Assembly: GCF_012516475.1 (NCBI RefSeq)
Contig: NZ_CP051217.1
Coordinates: 1,364,001 to 1,428,000 of the forward strand
Reading direction: 5' to 3'
DNA: 64,000 bases
Origin: Parasphingorhabdus halotolerans
GTDB taxonomy: Bacteria > Pseudomonadota > Alphaproteobacteria > Sphingomonadales > Sphingomonadaceae
Under the pieces are notes generated by a model. It was given only the letters and a program-made list of their open reading frames with translations. It had not been told where the DNA came from and ran no database searches. Below are positions 48,378 through 59,890 of the stretch, in pieces (the stretch's first letter is position 1; each line of letters begins with the position of its first letter). The position numbers were made by a program, and so were the translations under genes.

Positions 48378-49558
48378 TCAGCAGCCTCTTTTGCGAGTGC
48401 GGGACGCGGCGAGATCGACAGTCCCGAACGCTCCTGCTTCACCTTAAGCGTTTTGGAAAGCGGCGAAGTGCCGATGCTCTCAACCAGGTCAGCAAGATCG
48501 CGCACCGCTTCGGGGCGTCCGCATTTTTTGGCAAAGCGCGCAGCATTCTCCAGCGCGCCGGGGCCAAGCGCCATTTTCTGCATCTGCTTGGCAAGCTCCT
48601 TGGCGGTGAAAGCAGGTTGCGCAATTGCGCGCGCGCCGCCGGCCGCAACCATTTCGCGAACATTCTGGGTTTGGTGATCATCCGTCGCAATCGGCAGCGG
48701 CACCAAAATGGCGGGGCGTCCAGCAGCCGTCAGTTCGGCTATCGTCGATGCGCCGGCCCGGCCGATCACAAGATGCGCCCAACCCAGTCTTTGCGGCAAG
48801 TCCGGCAGATAGGTTGCAAGCTCTGCCGGAATATCATGCTCGGCATATTTGGCGCGAACCGTTTCAATATCCTGCTCGCGGCATTGCTGGGTAATCTGCA
48901 AGCGCCGGCGCAAATTCATCGGCAGCATCGCCATTGCATCCGGAACGACATCAGACAGAATAGACGCACCCTGACTGCCGCCGGTGACCAGCACACGGAA
49001 AATTCCGTCTTCGGTGAGCGGGGGATAAGGCTCGTCGCGGAGTGCGAGAACATCCTCCCGAACGGGATTGCCTACCAGATGCACCTTGTCTCTATATTTG
49101 GGCTTTAGTTTCAATATATCGGGATAGGAGGTAGCAATGGCATTGACCGTGCGGGCAGCAAGCCGATTAACGCGTCCCAGAACAGCATTCTGCTCGTGCA
49201 CTATAGTTGGCACGTCCATTTTATTTGCCGCAAGAATGGCAGGAAAAGCAGGGTAGCCGCCAAAGCCGATAACCGCAGACGGTTCAAATGTTTGATAGAG
49301 CTGCATCGCCATTTTGCGGCCCTTCAAGATCGCCTGCAAGCCCTTCACCCATCCCCGCGGATCTTTGGTGATACGGCCAGCGGGCAATACATGCACCTGC
49401 CCGCCATCAACCATTCCGGGAATTTTTTCGCCACGCTCGTCGGTGATCAAAGCCACTCGGTGGCCACGCTGAACAAGCTCGGCGCCTAGCGCATAGGCCG
49501 GGATCATATGACCACCGGTACCGCCCGCCGCCAGGACATAATGTTTGCTAAAGCTCAT
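48374..49558 (-). CDS. murG: Lipid II synthase (UDP-GlcNAc transferase) MurG
   Basis: A 394-residue GT-B glycosyltransferase at the cytoplasmic membrane face. The N-terminal glycine loop [15 protein letters not shown], the [19 protein letters not shown] loop, and the UDP-GlcNAc site [26 protein letters not shown] are intact. It adds GlcNAc to lipid I. The C-terminal tail is about 30 residues longer than in E. coli. ATGA overlaps join it to ftsW and murC. Confidence 0.97.
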   Translation of the reverse strand: MSFSKHYVLAAGGTGGHMIPAYALGAELVQRGHRVALITDERGEKIPGMVDGGQVHVLPAGRITKDPRGWVKGLQAILKGRKMAMQLYQTFEPSAVIGFGGYPAFPAILAANKMDVPTIVHEQNAVLGRVNRLAARTVNAIATSYPDILKLKPKYRDKVHLVGNPVREDVLALRDEPYPPLTEDGIFRVLVTGGSQGASILSDVVPDAMAMLPMNLRRRLQITQQCREQDIETVRAKYAEHDIPAELATYLPDLPQRLGWAHLVIGRAGASTIAELTAAGRPAILVPLPIATDDHQTQNVREMVAAGGARAIAQPAFTAKELAKQMQKMALGPGALENAARFAKKCGRPEAVRDLADLVESIGTSPLSKTLKVKQERSGLSISPRPALAKEAAE

Positions 49559-50841
49559 CTGGTCACCTCATTATTTGACGCGTCATCAGGAGCACCTTTC
49601 GGACTCCATGTCGCAACATATTCCGAGCGGTCCAGATAAGGGTTTCGACGGGTGAATGCCAGCAATAGTCCGACGCCCATCGACAGGGCGAGGAATGATG
49701 AGCCGCCGTAGCTGACAAACGGCAAGGTCATGCCCTTCGACGGAAAGAGCTGGAGATTAACCGAAATGTTGATAAGCGCCTGCCCGCCAAATTGGGCGGT
49801 GAGACCGGCGACCGCGAGGATGATGAAATTGTCTTCCTCATCGAGCAAACGAATGAACACTCGCACGATGATCGCTAGGTAAACAAGCGCGATGGCCACG
49901 CAGGCAAGCAAGCCGAATTCCTCGCCAATAACCGAGAAAATATAATCAGTATGTGCTTCCGGCAGTTTGAACTTCGCTGTTCCCAAGCCTGGCCCGGTGC
50001 CAAGCAAGCCGCCACCGGTGAGCGCCTTGTGTGCGAACATCACCTGATCAAATTCATCGCCGCCAAACAGCCACGCATTGATCCGCTGTGTCGCCACCGG
50101 ATAGAAGAAATAGGAACCGATCAAACCGCCGATCCCGCCGACGCTGGCCGCTGCAATAAGTTTGGCAGACAAGCCCGATACCACCATCAAAGTAAACCAT
50201 ATTCCGCAAAAGACGATCGTTTGCCCCAGATTGGGCTGCATCAGCAGCAGCAGCGCGATCACGCCGGTTATGGCTATGGAGAGCGGCACCAGGGGAAGTG
50301 ACGGGTCTTTTACCCGAAGGGACAGAAGCCAGGCCATGGATACGGCGTAAAAAGGTTTGAGAAATTCACCCGGCTGCAACGTTGCAAAACCATAGCCGAT
50401 CCAGCGTTTGGCACCGTTTACCGTGTTGCCCATTATCGGCACAAGGAACAACAGTATGAAAGCCAGAACAGCGGCAACAATAGCAAAACGCCTAGCCTGC
50501 TCTTTTGGAGCCATGGAGACAAACAGCATCAGGGGCACGCCGACCGCGACCCAGCCCAATTGCCGGTAGAAATAATAGAGTGGTTCAATCGTAACTGTGC
50601 TCGAACTCTGCTTCAACGCTGTTACGGGAGAAGCAGCGGCGATGCCGATCAGGCCGATTGTTATTAATGTCATGATTAGCCCAAGCAGCACGCGGTCGAG
50701 CTCCCAGAACCAGATGGCAAGCGGTGTCCTGTCGCTGCGACCAAGGCGCGATTGCAGTTGAAAGCGCTTCTTTTTGAGATTGGCTGCTATTTCAGGCGCT
50801 GCCGTTTCGGGAAATCCGCCATCTGCTATTCCATCGCTCAT
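49555..50841 (-). CDS. ftsW: Septal peptidoglycan polymerase FtsW (SEDS family)
   Basis: 428 residues with about ten membrane helices (roughly 50-390) and a cytoplasmic N-terminal tail of about 45 residues. SEDS hallmarks are GYGFATLQPGEFLKPFYAVSMAWLL, FDQVMFAHKALTGGGLLGTGPG and the C-terminal GMTLPFVSYGGSSFLALSMGVG. It polymerises lipid II together with FtsI. It is coupled to murD and murG by ATGA overlaps. Confidence 0.97.
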   Translation of the reverse strand: MSDGIADGGFPETAAPEIAANLKKKRFQLQSRLGRSDRTPLAIWFWELDRVLLGLIMTLITIGLIGIAAASPVTALKQSSSTVTIEPLYYFYRQLGWVAVGVPLMLFVSMAPKEQARRFAIVAAVLAFILLFLVPIMGNTVNGAKRWIGYGFATLQPGEFLKPFYAVSMAWLLSLRVKDPSLPLVPLSIAITGVIALLLLMQPNLGQTIVFCGIWFTLMVVSGLSAKLIAAASVGGIGGLIGSYFFYPVATQRINAWLFGGDEFDQVMFAHKALTGGGLLGTGPGLGTAKFKLPEAHTDYIFSVIGEEFGLLACVAIALVYLAIIVRVFIRLLDEEDNFIILAVAGLTAQFGGQALINISVNLQLFPSKGMTLPFVSYGGSSFLALSMGVGLLLAFTRRNPYLDRSEYVATWSPKGAPDDASNNEVTR

Positions 50842-52172
50842 GATAGTGTTCCCCCGGCAGCGGTGCCGACTTGTTTCTTTTCAATCACCGAATTGACCGC
50901 CGATTTAAAGCAGGCACCGCGCGCTTCGAAATCTTTGAACTGGTCAAAGGACGCACAGGCCGGTGACAATAATACAACTTCACCCGGTTGGGCATTGCCA
51001 GCCGCGCGCTGAACAGCGGTGAGCATCATCTCGCAAGGCTCCACAGGCATATGTGGTTCAAGAAGTTTTCCGAACATCGGCCCCGCTTCACCAATAGTGT
51101 AAGCCTTGACAATATTCCCGAAAAATTCAGCGCACTCATCCAGGTCTTCACTCTTTGGCAGTCCGCCAACGATCCAGTGAATCTTGGGATATGCGCCCAA
51201 TGCTGGCCCGGTTGATGCCGGGTTGGTGGCCTTGCTGTCGTTGACAAACAGCACGCCGTTCTGTTCGGCAACACGCTCCATACGGTGCGGCAACCCTCTG
51301 AAGCTGGCCAACGCCTTGCGCAGCTGCTGTTCATTGATTCCAAGACTGTGCGCCGCTGAACACGCGACAATCGCATTTTGCAAATTATGCGGTCCTTGCA
51401 GGGATGGCCAGGTCTCCTGACCCGTTGCTTCAGCAGAGCTTAAATCGACGACATCACCAATGCGGTTTTCCTCCCGCAGATATTTTATGATCAGCTGACA
51501 TTTATCGTCCGTGCCGGAAATGATCGCCGTATGTTTTGGCGATAACATATCAAACAGGCGCGCTTTGGAAGCAGCATAAGCGTCAAAGCTATCATAACGA
51601 TCCAGATGATCAGGCGTGATATTGAGCAAGATCGCCACATCGCAGTCCAAGGTGTGAGTCAGATCAATCTGGTAGCTGGAAAGCTCAAGCACATAAACGC
51701 CCCCGGCTGTCAACGGCTTTTGCGCCATAATCGGGATGCCGATATTGCCGCCCATTAATGACGGTCGCGCTGTGCTCTGAAAAATATGATGCAGCAACGC
51801 CGTGGTTGTCGATTTGCCGTTGGTACCGGTAATACCAACTACCCGGTGCGGCGGCAGCGTTGACCGCGCTTGCGCAAATAGTTCGATATCTCCGATAATC
51901 GGAACATTGGAATCTTTAGCTTTTTGCGAAATCGGGTGGTTGTTAAGCGGAACACCAGGGGACACAATTATCGCATCAAAGCCGCTTAAATCCGCTTCCA
52001 GCAGATCTCCGATATCCGCTTTATCCTCGGCTTCGTTACGAAGGTGTACCTGATTATCCCAGGCCAGTAGCTCGGCCCCGCTTGCATGCAAGGCATCCAG
52101 CGTTGCCATGCCGGATCTTGCGAGACCCAATATGGCGTACCGTTTGCCAGCAAAGACGGGAGAGGTAATCAT
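50838..52172 (-). CDS. murD: UDP-N-acetylmuramoylalanine--D-glutamate ligase
   Basis: 444 residues. The N-terminal [18 protein letters not shown] is the UDP site; [21 protein letters not shown] is the ATP loop; [19 protein letters not shown] and [19 protein letters not shown] are the classical C-terminal motifs. It adds D-glutamate to UDP-MurNAc-L-Ala. ATGA overlaps on both sides place it firmly in the dcw transcript. Confidence 0.97.
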   Translation of the reverse strand: MITSPVFAGKRYAILGLARSGMATLDALHASGAELLAWDNQVHLRNEAEDKADIGDLLEADLSGFDAIIVSPGVPLNNHPISQKAKDSNVPIIGDIELFAQARSTLPPHRVVGITGTNGKSTTTALLHHIFQSTARPSLMGGNIGIPIMAQKPLTAGGVYVLELSSYQIDLTHTLDCDVAILLNITPDHLDRYDSFDAYAASKARLFDMLSPKHTAIISGTDDKCQLIIKYLREENRIGDVVDLSSAEATGQETWPSLQGPHNLQNAIVACSAAHSLGINEQQLRKALASFRGLPHRMERVAEQNGVLFVNDSKATNPASTGPALGAYPKIHWIVGGLPKSEDLDECAEFFGNIVKAYTIGEAGPMFGKLLEPHMPVEPCEMMLTAVQRAAGNAQPGEVVLLSPACASFDQFKDFEARGACFKSAVNSVIEKKQVGTAAGGTLS

Positions 52173-53239
52173 CGCAGCTTCAGCGTTGCCAATCCAGCCA
52201 GCGCCAGAACCAGAGAAATAATCCAGAAACGGATCACGACCGTGGATTCAGACCAGCCAAGCTGTTCAAAATGGTGATGGATCGGCGCCATGCGAAACAC
52301 GCGTTTGCCAGTACGTTTGAAGAAGAACACCTGAACGATCACCGACACCGCCTCCAGCACGAACAATCCACCGACAATGGCAAGAACGATTTCGTGATGG
52401 ATCGAAACCGCAATCGCTCCGAGCGCACCGCCCAAAGCCAGGCTGCCGGTATCGCCCATGAAAACCGCTGCCGGTGGCGCGTTAAACCAAAGGAACGCCA
52501 GACACGCTCCAACAATGCACGCACAGAAAATAGCGAGTTCGCCTGCCCCTTTTACGAACGGAATACCAAGATATTCCGAGAACACAGCGTTGCCGGACAA
52601 ATAAACCAGTATCAGGAATGTCGCACTGGCTATCGCAACCGGCATAGTTGCCAAGCCATCGAGGCCGTCGGTCAAATTCACGGCATTGCCAGCGCCTACC
52701 ATGACAAAAGCGGCGAAGGGCAAATAAAACCAGCCGAGGTCGATCTGCACATCGTTGAAGAAAGGCACATAGAGACTGGTGCCAATCTGCTGGATAATCA
52801 TCCAGGCAGCAAAGCCTGCGACCGCAAATTCCATCAGCAAGCGGACTCTGCCCGGAACCCCCTTATGACTGGCTTTTGTAACCTTGTCGTAATCATCCAT
52901 GAACCCGATTGCGCCGAAACCGAGGGTCACGAATATACAAGACCAGACAAAAATATTACTGAGATCCATCCACAGCAGCAGCGAAATAATCAGAGAAATC
53001 AGGATCATCAAACCGCCCATTGTGGGAGTGCCTGCCTTTTTCAGATGGGTGACAGGCCCATCCTCGCGGATCGGTTGCCCTTTGCCCTGACGCATACGCA
53101 GCATATTGATGAAGCGCGGACCGATCAGCATGCCGATAAACAAGGCGGTAGCCACAGCGGCGCCCGAGCGAAAGCTAAGATAACGAAAAACGTTAAAAAT
53201 ACCTTCAAATTCAAGCCATTGAGCCAGCAAGTAAAACAT
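52169..53239 (-). CDS. mraY: Phospho-N-acetylmuramoyl-pentapeptide transferase
   Basis: A 356-residue enzyme with about ten helices that makes lipid I. The three aspartate motifs are seen: [38 protein letters not shown], and the [24 protein letters not shown] block, followed by the [14 protein letters not shown] loop. It shares one base with the murF stop and overlaps murD by four. Confidence 0.98.
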   Translation of the reverse strand: MFYLLAQWLEFEGIFNVFRYLSFRSGAAVATALFIGMLIGPRFINMLRMRQGKGQPIREDGPVTHLKKAGTPTMGGLMILISLIISLLLWMDLSNIFVWSCIFVTLGFGAIGFMDDYDKVTKASHKGVPGRVRLLMEFAVAGFAAWMIIQQIGTSLYVPFFNDVQIDLGWFYLPFAAFVMVGAGNAVNLTDGLDGLATMPVAIASATFLILVYLSGNAVFSEYLGIPFVKGAGELAIFCACIVGACLAFLWFNAPPAAVFMGDTGSLALGGALGAIAVSIHHEIVLAIVGGLFVLEAVSVIVQVFFFKRTGKRVFRMAPIHHHFEQLGWSESTVVIRFWIISLVLALAGLATLKLR

Positions 53240-54630
53240 TAGTATTCCCCATTCACCAACGCGGAAACCACGCTCGCGAGCCCCAGATAATTTGACCCCT
53301 TGATAAGAAGGATGTCTCCGTCGCCGATTTGTTTTGCGACCTCGGTCAGCGCGTCCGAAGAGCTGGCGGCATGGAATATTTCAGCGTTGTGATCAAGCGC
53401 CTCGTCAAGCTTTGCGGCGGTATGTGCCATTTCATCGCCCACAAGGATGATTATCGATGCACCTGAAGCTGCAATGTCTTCAGCCAGTGCTTCGTGATAG
53501 GCTCGAGCAGCCTCGCCCAACTCGCCCATCGCGCCGAGAACTGTAATTTTCTTGCCTTTGCCGGCCTCACTCGCAAGTTGCGCCAGGGTCGCTTTCATCG
53601 ATACCGGATTAGCGTTGTAACTCTCGTCAATCAAAAGCGCGCTGCCACCTGAGACCAGCGACAGTTTGTGCCTTTTGCCGCGCCCGGCCAAGCCTTCCAA
53701 CTCTGCCAGTGCGAGACCGGCCGAGGCAAGATCGCCACCAGCCGCCCGGACAGCCGCCAAAACCGCAAGGGCATTGGAAACCCAATGCCTGCCCGGTTCC
53801 GAAATCGTAAAGCACAGACTTTGGTCACCGAGACTGGCAGTTACCAGAGAACCGCCACGCGGCGCTGGCACAATATCAACCGCCCGCACATCCGCTTGCT
53901 CGGAGAAACCGAAACTCAGGATATTTTGTGTGTGCTTCAGAGCGGCAGATTTCAAGCGCTCATAATGCGGACTATCAAACGGGATAACTGCTGTGCCAAC
54001 CGCTGTCAGGCCTTCGAAAATTTCTGCTTTCGCATCGGCGATTTCTTCCACTGATGAAAAATGACCGATATGGGCGGGCGCTATCGCGGTGATGATCGCA
54101 ACATCTGGCCTGACCAACTGCGTCAGCCGGGACAATTCTCCGGCATGGTTCATGCCCATTTCAAAAATGCCGAATTCTGTATCGGCGGGCATCCGTGACA
54201 AGCTGAGCGGGACACCAACATGGTTGTTATAGCTTTTGAGCGAACGATGCGCCTTGCCCATCGAACTGCGCTCCAGCGCGGCAAACAGGGCTTCCTTGGT
54301 GCCGGTTTTACCAACGGAACCGGTCACTCCGATAATTTTTGCACCGGTACGACTGCGCGATGCCTTTGCCAGCGCGTTCAGTGCGTCGGTTGTATCGTCC
54401 ACCAAAATATGGGGTCCATCAGTCGCTTCACTGACTATAGCACCAGCGCCTCCAGCGGCGTAGACTTTATCCAGATACAAATGCCCGTCGCTTTGCTCGC
54501 CCTTCAGCGCGAAAAACAAATCGCCCTTGCCGACTTCCCTTGAATCGAACGCAACCCCATTGGCCTCGAATATTTCACTGGCTTTGCCGCCAACCGCTTC
54601 TGCAAGCTCGGATGATGTCCAGAGCGCCAT
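53239..54630 (-). CDS. murF: UDP-N-acetylmuramoyl-tripeptide--D-alanyl-D-alanine ligase
   Basis: 463 residues. [19 protein letters not shown] is the ATP loop, [38 protein letters not shown] central motifs are intact, and [18 protein letters not shown] starts the C-terminal domain. It adds the D-Ala-D-Ala made by Ddl. One-base stop/start overlaps with murE (54630) and mraY (53239) suggest strong coupling. Confidence 0.97.
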   Translation of the reverse strand: MALWTSSELAEAVGGKASEIFEANGVAFDSREVGKGDLFFALKGEQSDGHLYLDKVYAAGGAGAIVSEATDGPHILVDDTTDALNALAKASRSRTGAKIIGVTGSVGKTGTKEALFAALERSSMGKAHRSLKSYNNHVGVPLSLSRMPADTEFGIFEMGMNHAGELSRLTQLVRPDVAIITAIAPAHIGHFSSVEEIADAKAEIFEGLTAVGTAVIPFDSPHYERLKSAALKHTQNILSFGFSEQADVRAVDIVPAPRGGSLVTASLGDQSLCFTISEPGRHWVSNALAVLAAVRAAGGDLASAGLALAELEGLAGRGKRHKLSLVSGGSALLIDESYNANPVSMKATLAQLASEAGKGKKITVLGAMGELGEAARAYHEALAEDIAASGASIIILVGDEMAHTAAKLDEALDHNAEIFHAASSSDALTEVAKQIGDGDILLIKGSNYLGLASVVSALVNGEY

Positions 54631-56144
54631 CAGGACGCCTGCTCTGCGTTCTTATCATGGGCCTGATCGGGGGCCTGATCACGTGTTTGTTCGCGGATCT
54701 GATCTCCGGCACATTCCCGCGCCACTTCCACATCATCAAACGGAATGATGCGATCACCGACAATCTGGCCCTGCTCGTGGCCTTTGCCAGCGAGCAGAAT
54801 AATATCATCTGCGCCAGCCTGTTGAATGGCTTTCGCAATCGCTTCGCGGCGATCCCCGATTTCCTCGGCACCGGCTGCACCTGCCATAATATCGGCCCGG
54901 ATTTTTGCCGGATCCTCGCCGCGCGGATTATCGTCCGTCACTATGACATGATCGGAATATTCAATGGCTACCTTACCCATTTCCGGACGCTTGCCGGTGT
55001 CCCGGTCTCCCCCCGCTCCCATGATGGTGATGAGCTTGCCTTTGACGTGCGGAAGCAGCGCCCCAATTGCAGCAACCAGCCCATCGGGCGTATGTGCGTA
55101 ATCGACATAGACGGGCGCTCCCGCCTTGGTGATGACCGCGCGCTCCAGACGTCCCCGAACTGGTTGCAGGCGCTGCATATGATCGAAAACATCTTCCAGA
55201 GTGCCGCCGGTATTCAAGACAATCCCGGCCGCGCAAAGCGCATTCGCTGCTTGATAGGCACCGATTAATGGCAGCGCAATCCGGTGGGTGTTGCCACCTG
55301 CCATGACCATCAGAACCTGCCCCAACTGCGTGGGCGTGCGTGATACCAGTTTCAGTGCGGTTCCCTGCTCGCCAACGGTGAAGATGTTCAGACCACGATC
55401 CATTGCGCGCTTGATGACTTTATCGGACCATAGGTCATCCGCCCAGACGACGGCAGAGCCATTGGGCTCGACAACCTCCTCAAACAGACGCATTTTGGCT
55501 TCGAAATAGCTTTCCATATCACCGTGATAATCAAGATGATCACGGCTCAAATTGGTGAAGGCTCCGACTTGGACCGGCAGCCCCTCCGTACGATACTGGG
55601 AAAGGCCGTGGCTCGATGCCTCGAAAACCGCATGAGAGACACCTTCCCGCGCCAGCCCTGACATATTGGATAGAAACGTAACGATATCCGGCGTCGTAAG
55701 GCCAGTTTTCACCTGTTCGTCAGCTGTGGTAACGCCAAGCGTACCGATCGACGCGCTGTTCAGCCCCGCCATCCGCCAGAGTTGACGGGTCAGTTCCGAA
55801 GTCGAGGTCTTGCCATTGGTTCCGGTAACTGCGGCGACATATTGCGGCGACGGAGTGAAATAGCGAGCCGCCATAAGTGCAAAAACCCGGCGCGGTTCGT
55901 CGTCAGCGATGTGGACAGCGCCTTCAACCACCGCTTCCGGTCGAGCGACAATGGCTATGGCTCCTGCCTTTACCGCAGCTTCAATATAGTCTTCGCCGTT
56001 AAATTTGGCCCCGCGAAAGGCGCCAAAGATATTACCGGCAGCGACCTTTCGATGGTCGATGGCGAAACCGGTAGCGGGTATCTGGCTCGCATCTCCGTTC
56101 AGATCAGCGTCGGTCAATCCGGCTATGAGGGCGCTGAGCTGCAT
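54630..56144 (-). CDS. murE: UDP-MurNAc-tripeptide synthetase (meso-diaminopimelate adding)
   Basis: 504 residues from the ATG at 56144, with AGGATGG just upstream and the ftsI stop six bases away; the longer frame would overlap ftsI. VTGTNGKTSTSELTRQLW is the ATP loop. The C-terminal DDNPRGEDP contains the DNPR motif that selects meso-diaminopimelate rather than lysine, so the wall is of the usual Gram-negative type. The tail beyond about residue 485 is a Gln/Asp-rich run (REQTRDQAPDQAHD), which I take as a variable extension. Confidence 0.96.
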   Translation of the reverse strand: MQLSALIAGLTDADLNGDASQIPATGFAIDHRKVAAGNIFGAFRGAKFNGEDYIEAAVKAGAIAIVARPEAVVEGAVHIADDEPRRVFALMAARYFTPSPQYVAAVTGTNGKTSTSELTRQLWRMAGLNSASIGTLGVTTADEQVKTGLTTPDIVTFLSNMSGLAREGVSHAVFEASSHGLSQYRTEGLPVQVGAFTNLSRDHLDYHGDMESYFEAKMRLFEEVVEPNGSAVVWADDLWSDKVIKRAMDRGLNIFTVGEQGTALKLVSRTPTQLGQVLMVMAGGNTHRIALPLIGAYQAANALCAAGIVLNTGGTLEDVFDHMQRLQPVRGRLERAVITKAGAPVYVDYAHTPDGLVAAIGALLPHVKGKLITIMGAGGDRDTGKRPEMGKVAIEYSDHVIVTDDNPRGEDPAKIRADIMAGAAGAEEIGDRREAIAKAIQQAGADDIILLAGKGHEQGQIVGDRIIPFDDVEVARECAGDQIREQTRDQAPDQAHDKNAEQAS

Positions 56145-56149
56145 CCATC

Positions 56150-57838
56150 CTATCCCTTCGGAGCCCAAAGCAGCGGGGTTAGTTCGGATACATCAACGTC
56201 GCGGTGCTCGTCAGGCACAACCCCTAGCATAGGGCCAACACGCGTCACGACTTTGCTTACTATCGGTGCTGCGGTCCACCCGGCAGTCCGCTGTCCAGCA
56301 GATTCGGCATTGCCCTGCGGCTCATCAAGCATGGCGATGATGACGTAGCGCGGATTGTCCATCGGAAAGGCTGCTGCAAAAGTCGAAACGAGCGAGGTTT
56401 TGTTATATCCACCTGCAGAAGGCTTTTCAGCGGAGCCCGTTTTTCCACCAACCCGATATCCCGGCGCATCGGCCTTCCGGCCCGTACCGCTGGAAACGAT
56501 CATCCGGAGCAATTGCCGCATCCGGGCACTTGTCGCGGCCTTGAAAACACGCCGCCCTTCGGACTCTTTGCCGGGTTCGACTTTCAGCAATGTTGCCGGA
56601 CGCCAAATTCCGCCATTGACCAATGCAGCATAAGCGCTGGCCAAATGCAAAGGGGTCACGGCAATGCCATGACCATAAGCAATCGTCATATTGGTTACGC
56701 GGCCCCAGCTTTTCGGCCACAATGGATGCCCGCGCTCGGCCAGCTCAATATGAGGCCTTTCATCAAAGCCGAGGCTTCGGATCATGTGCTCCATGCCTTC
56801 TTTGCCCAGATTATCAGCAATGCGCGCAGTCACGATGTTCGAGCTATGAACCAGCGTTTCCGGAACATTGAGATAACGCCCCTGGCTATGATCGTCCTTG
56901 ATTGTAAAGCCGCCGACTTTGATGGGTTCCATCGCATTGTAGCGCACGGCGAGATCGGTAACCGTTCCGGCATCAAGCGCGGCAGCAATGGTAAAAGGCT
57001 TGAAGGTGGAGCCCAGCTCAAACACACTTTGGGTCACTTCGTTGACCTGATGTTTCATGGTTTCACTGCGAATCTTGTTCGGATCAAACATCGGCAGGGA
57101 CGCCAGCGCCATAACCTCTCCGGTTTGCACATCCAATATGATCCCCGCCGCACCTTTGGCGCTTTGCGAAATCATGGCGGATGAAAGCTCACTCTCGAAC
57201 GCCGCTTGCACGCGACTGTCAATCGAGAGGACCGCAGGCTCGCTGCGGTGGCTTTCGTCGGTTAACCGGTCGTTGAGTACCCGCTCCATTCCCATGATAC
57301 CGTGGTTATCCGCATCGACATAGCCCAATATATGCGCTGCCAATTCTCGCTGCGGGTAAAGACGCTCGTTTTCGCGCGGAAACTCAATTCCTATTTCGCC
57401 AAGCGCGTGGACTTGTTTGACCTCGCTCGGCAAAGCACGGCGGCGAAGATATGTGGGTCGGCTGCCGTTTAGCCTCGAACGAAATTGTTCGCGTGAAGTA
57501 TCTGGAAACAGCGCTGCCAATTGATTTGCCAGAAGCTCTTTGTCACCCAACACACGCTCCGGAACGACGCGGATGGCATAACCTTGCATCGTCCGCGCCA
57601 AAGCGACACCATTGCGGTCCATAATATCGCCGCGCGCTGGTACATATGTTGCACTGGAAATACGGTTAGGCTGCGCGTCTTCGATGATGCTGAAACTTAT
57701 CAAGCGGCCAACCACGACAGTGAAGCCCGCCAAAAATACCAGCAAAAGCATCATCAGCCGGAAATGCGCGTTGGCGGTAATCTGCTTGTGCTTGCCGGAG
57801 AACTGCACTTTTCTGCTGTTCGCCAATAAGGTAGTCAT
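56150..57838 (-). CDS. ftsI: Septal transpeptidase FtsI (PBP3)
   Basis: A 562-residue class B penicillin-binding protein. One membrane helix lies near 27-50, then a pedestal domain. The transpeptidase domain has the nucleophile motif STFK (277-280), SSN (332-334) and KTG (466-468). It crosslinks septal peptidoglycan with FtsW. It overlaps ftsL by ATGA (57835-57838) and precedes murE by five bases. Length and motif spacing are normal. Confidence 0.97.
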   Translation of the reverse strand: MTTLLANSRKVQFSGKHKQITANAHFRLMMLLLVFLAGFTVVVGRLISFSIIEDAQPNRISSATYVPARGDIMDRNGVALARTMQGYAIRVVPERVLGDKELLANQLAALFPDTSREQFRSRLNGSRPTYLRRRALPSEVKQVHALGEIGIEFPRENERLYPQRELAAHILGYVDADNHGIMGMERVLNDRLTDESHRSEPAVLSIDSRVQAAFESELSSAMISQSAKGAAGIILDVQTGEVMALASLPMFDPNKIRSETMKHQVNEVTQSVFELGSTFKPFTIAAALDAGTVTDLAVRYNAMEPIKVGGFTIKDDHSQGRYLNVPETLVHSSNIVTARIADNLGKEGMEHMIRSLGFDERPHIELAERGHPLWPKSWGRVTNMTIAYGHGIAVTPLHLASAYAALVNGGIWRPATLLKVEPGKESEGRRVFKAATSARMRQLLRMIVSSGTGRKADAPGYRVGGKTGSAEKPSAGGYNKTSLVSTFAAAFPMDNPRYVIIAMLDEPQGNAESAGQRTAGWTAAPIVSKVVTRVGPMLGVVPDEHRDVDVSELTPLLWAPKG

Positions 57839-58431
57839 TCGGACTGACCCCGTGTCTGTTCCTGAGTGGCTTTTTTGTTCAAGGTTTTGACAAGGCCATC
57901 ATCAAGAAGCTTGGCTTCCATGCTCGCAACACGTTTTGTTCGGGTTTCGCTGAGCTCTTCGCTGGTCGGCTCATCACCTGAGGGTACCGACTTTTCAGTT
58001 TTTGTGCCAATGGCACTACCATCGGAGTTGCGCGCTTTTGCTGAAGCCGTACCAAAAACCGAACCGATAATCCCGGCTGGGGCCACTTGATCCATCGAAC
58101 TGATCACAGCAACCTTGACAGGTTTGCGAAGATCGGTGCCGCCCAGATTTGCCAGCGCCCGCTCGCCGTCCAGATATTGTGCAGCCTTGGGGGAAACATA
58201 GCCGTATTCCAACTTGTTCCAATACTCCAGCTGCCGCAAATTCGCCCGCGCGCTAAATTCCGTTTCCAGATAACGGATGTCTTTTTTTACCGCGACGATC
58301 TTCTTGTCTGTCCGCGCCAGATCGCTGCGCATCGTCGCAACGCTAAGCGACAACGGATAAAGCAGGATAGCGACAAGGAAGACCAGGGCGAGCCATCCAA
58401 TTCCTTCAAGGCGCTTGGCTGCGAGTTTCAT
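57835..58431 (-). CDS. ftsL: FtsL-like divisome protein
   Basis: 198 residues from the ATG at 58431, overlapping the rsmH stop by ATGA. A short cytoplasmic tail, one membrane helix (about 9-28, [21 protein letters not shown]) and a leucine-zipper-like periplasmic coil (about 35-75) give the FtsL form. A longer than usual Ser/Glu-rich C-terminal part is present. Sequence identity in this family is low, so the name rests on topology and on the position between rsmH and ftsI. Confidence 0.85.
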   Translation of the reverse strand: MKLAAKRLEGIGWLALVFLVAILLYPLSLSVATMRSDLARTDKKIVAVKKDIRYLETEFSARANLRQLEYWNKLEYGYVSPKAAQYLDGERALANLGGTDLRKPVKVAVISSMDQVAPAGIIGSVFGTASAKARNSDGSAIGTKTEKSVPSGDEPTSEELSETRTKRVASMEAKLLDDGLVKTLNKKATQEQTRGQSE

Positions 58432-59390
58432 GCGGCACCTCCTTGCGCTATTTTGGCGGACACCCAAGCAGGGACATCGGACCGGATAGCTGATCGTAGG
58501 GTGGCGGAGCGGGCTCGGGGATTAGACGCCTGCTCCGCCTTAGCCGGGCGCACCGCTTTGGCTGGTTTGTGAAAACTGGGCGCGTTCCGGATCTCTGAAA
58601 CTTCTGGTAAATGGCGCGATCCGCGGGACTTTTGTCCGCTGCGGTCGCGCAGAAAATTTTTGACGATGCGATCTTCAAGACTGTGGAAGGAAACAACGGC
58701 CAGCCTGCCGCCGGGTCTAAGCAAGCGTTCAGCCGCTTCCAAACCGTCTTCCAGTTCGCCAAGTTCGCGGTTGATGTAGATACGAATGGCCTGAAAGGTC
58801 CGGGTTGCCGGATCTTTCTTGTCATGCGGTTTGTGGCCAAGAGCCTTGCGCACGACATTCGCCAGTTCAGATGTGCGGGTCAGTGGCCGTGCATCTACAA
58901 TGGCTTTCGCAATTCTGCGCGATCGCCGTTCCTCGCCATAGCGATAAATCACGTTGGCAATTTCGTCCTCGTCCGCTTCATTGAGGAAATCAGCCGCTGT
59001 AGGCCCGTCTTGCGCCATGCGCATATCCAGCGGTCCATCCTTCTGGAAAGAAAAACCGCGCTCGGCTTGATCGAGTTGCATGGAGGACACGCCAATATCG
59101 AGGGTGACGCCGTCAATATCTTCGTCAGCCAGCAGATCGGCCATTTGCGAGTAGCACGCGTGATGCAGCGTCAACCTGCCGCCGCTTTCTTCAACCATCA
59201 GTTGCCCAGCGGTGATCGCGTCCGGGTCCTGATCAAAAGCGTGAACCGACGCCCCCGCTGCCAGCATCGCCTTACTGTACCCGCCTGCGCCGAAGGTACC
59301 ATCAACGTGCGTTTCGCCAGGAGCAATGGCCAGCGCTTCAATCACTTCGTTACGCAGGACGGGAATATGGGGAGCAGTGACAGCAATCAT
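58428..59390 (-). CDS. rsmH: 16S rRNA (cytosine(1402)-N4)-methyltransferase RsmH (MraW)
   Basis: 321 residues from the ATG at 59390, overlapping the mraZ stop in an ATGA; the longer frame is mraZ antisense-free overlap only. [13 protein letters not shown] opens the protein, [18 protein letters not shown] is the SAM site, and [28 protein letters not shown] plus [22 protein letters not shown] are family hallmarks. It methylates C1402 in the decoding centre. It is second in the cluster, as in most bacteria. Confidence 0.97.
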   Translation of the reverse strand: MIAVTAPHIPVLRNEVIEALAIAPGETHVDGTFGAGGYSKAMLAAGASVHAFDQDPDAITAGQLMVEESGGRLTLHHACYSQMADLLADEDIDGVTLDIGVSSMQLDQAERGFSFQKDGPLDMRMAQDGPTAADFLNEADEDEIANVIYRYGEERRSRRIAKAIVDARPLTRTSELANVVRKALGHKPHDKKDPATRTFQAIRIYINRELGELEDGLEAAERLLRPGGRLAVVSFHSLEDRIVKNFLRDRSGQKSRGSRHLPEVSEIRNAPSFHKPAKAVRPAKAEQASNPRARSATLRSAIRSDVPAWVSAKIAQGGAA

Positions 59391-59890
59391 TTCTGCTTCC
59401 CGCTGCTTTTCTGATCCGCTTCCTTGAGGTAAAATTCTACCAATTGGCGGTCGACGGGAACATCGTCGGTTGTGTCCAGCAGCGTTTGCGGATCCCACAA
59501 GCAGAAAGTGGAGCCGATGCCGTGGATGAATACGTTGTTTTTAATGCTGCGAATGCCGCTGAGCTGCGGGGGCATGACAAAGCGTCCGCTAGCGTCAAAG
59601 CTTAGTTCCTGGAGCGAGGTAAACTTGCTGGCCCCGGCAGCGTCTTTGTCAAAATCATCGCCGCGGGCCATGGCGGCTTCCCATTGTTTCTCAATGTCAG
59701 AAAGAATATCCGCTTTGCGGCTCAACCCGTAGCCGACCAGACAATGCCATTTTTCGTGAAATCCAAGACACAAGGTCCGGCCATTGCTGCTTGCGACCAG
59801 GTGATTGCGCAAGAAGGCCGGAATCGACAGGCGACCTTTATCGTCTATTGCCGATATTGCAGATCCTGAATATGCGTACGCACCTGACAC
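59387..59890 (-). CDS. mraZ: Division/cell wall cluster regulator MraZ
   Basis: About 167 residues from a GTG at 59890 that has GAGGG at good spacing. The open frame runs further to 60016, but that part overlaps the regulatory leader and does not look like MraZ. Two AbrB-like repeats are visible: [21 protein letters not shown] and [18 protein letters not shown]. MraZ is the DNA-binding regulator of its own operon and is removed from DNA or balanced by RsmH in E. coli. It is the first gene of the 16-gene dcw cluster. Confidence 0.92.
   Translation of the reverse strand: MSGAYAYSGSAISAIDDKGRLSIPAFLRNHLVASSNGRTLCLGFHEKWHCLVGYGLSRKADILSDIEKQWEAAMARGDDFDKDAAGASKFTSLQELSFDASGRFVMPPQLSGIRSIKNNVFIHGIGSTFCLWDPQTLLDTTDDVPVDRQLVEFYLKEADQKSSGKQK

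Noticed and set aside
52271-53242. 323-codon plus-strand open frame
   Set aside because: Exact antisense of mraY with a His/Arg/Gln-rich composition typical of shadow frames.
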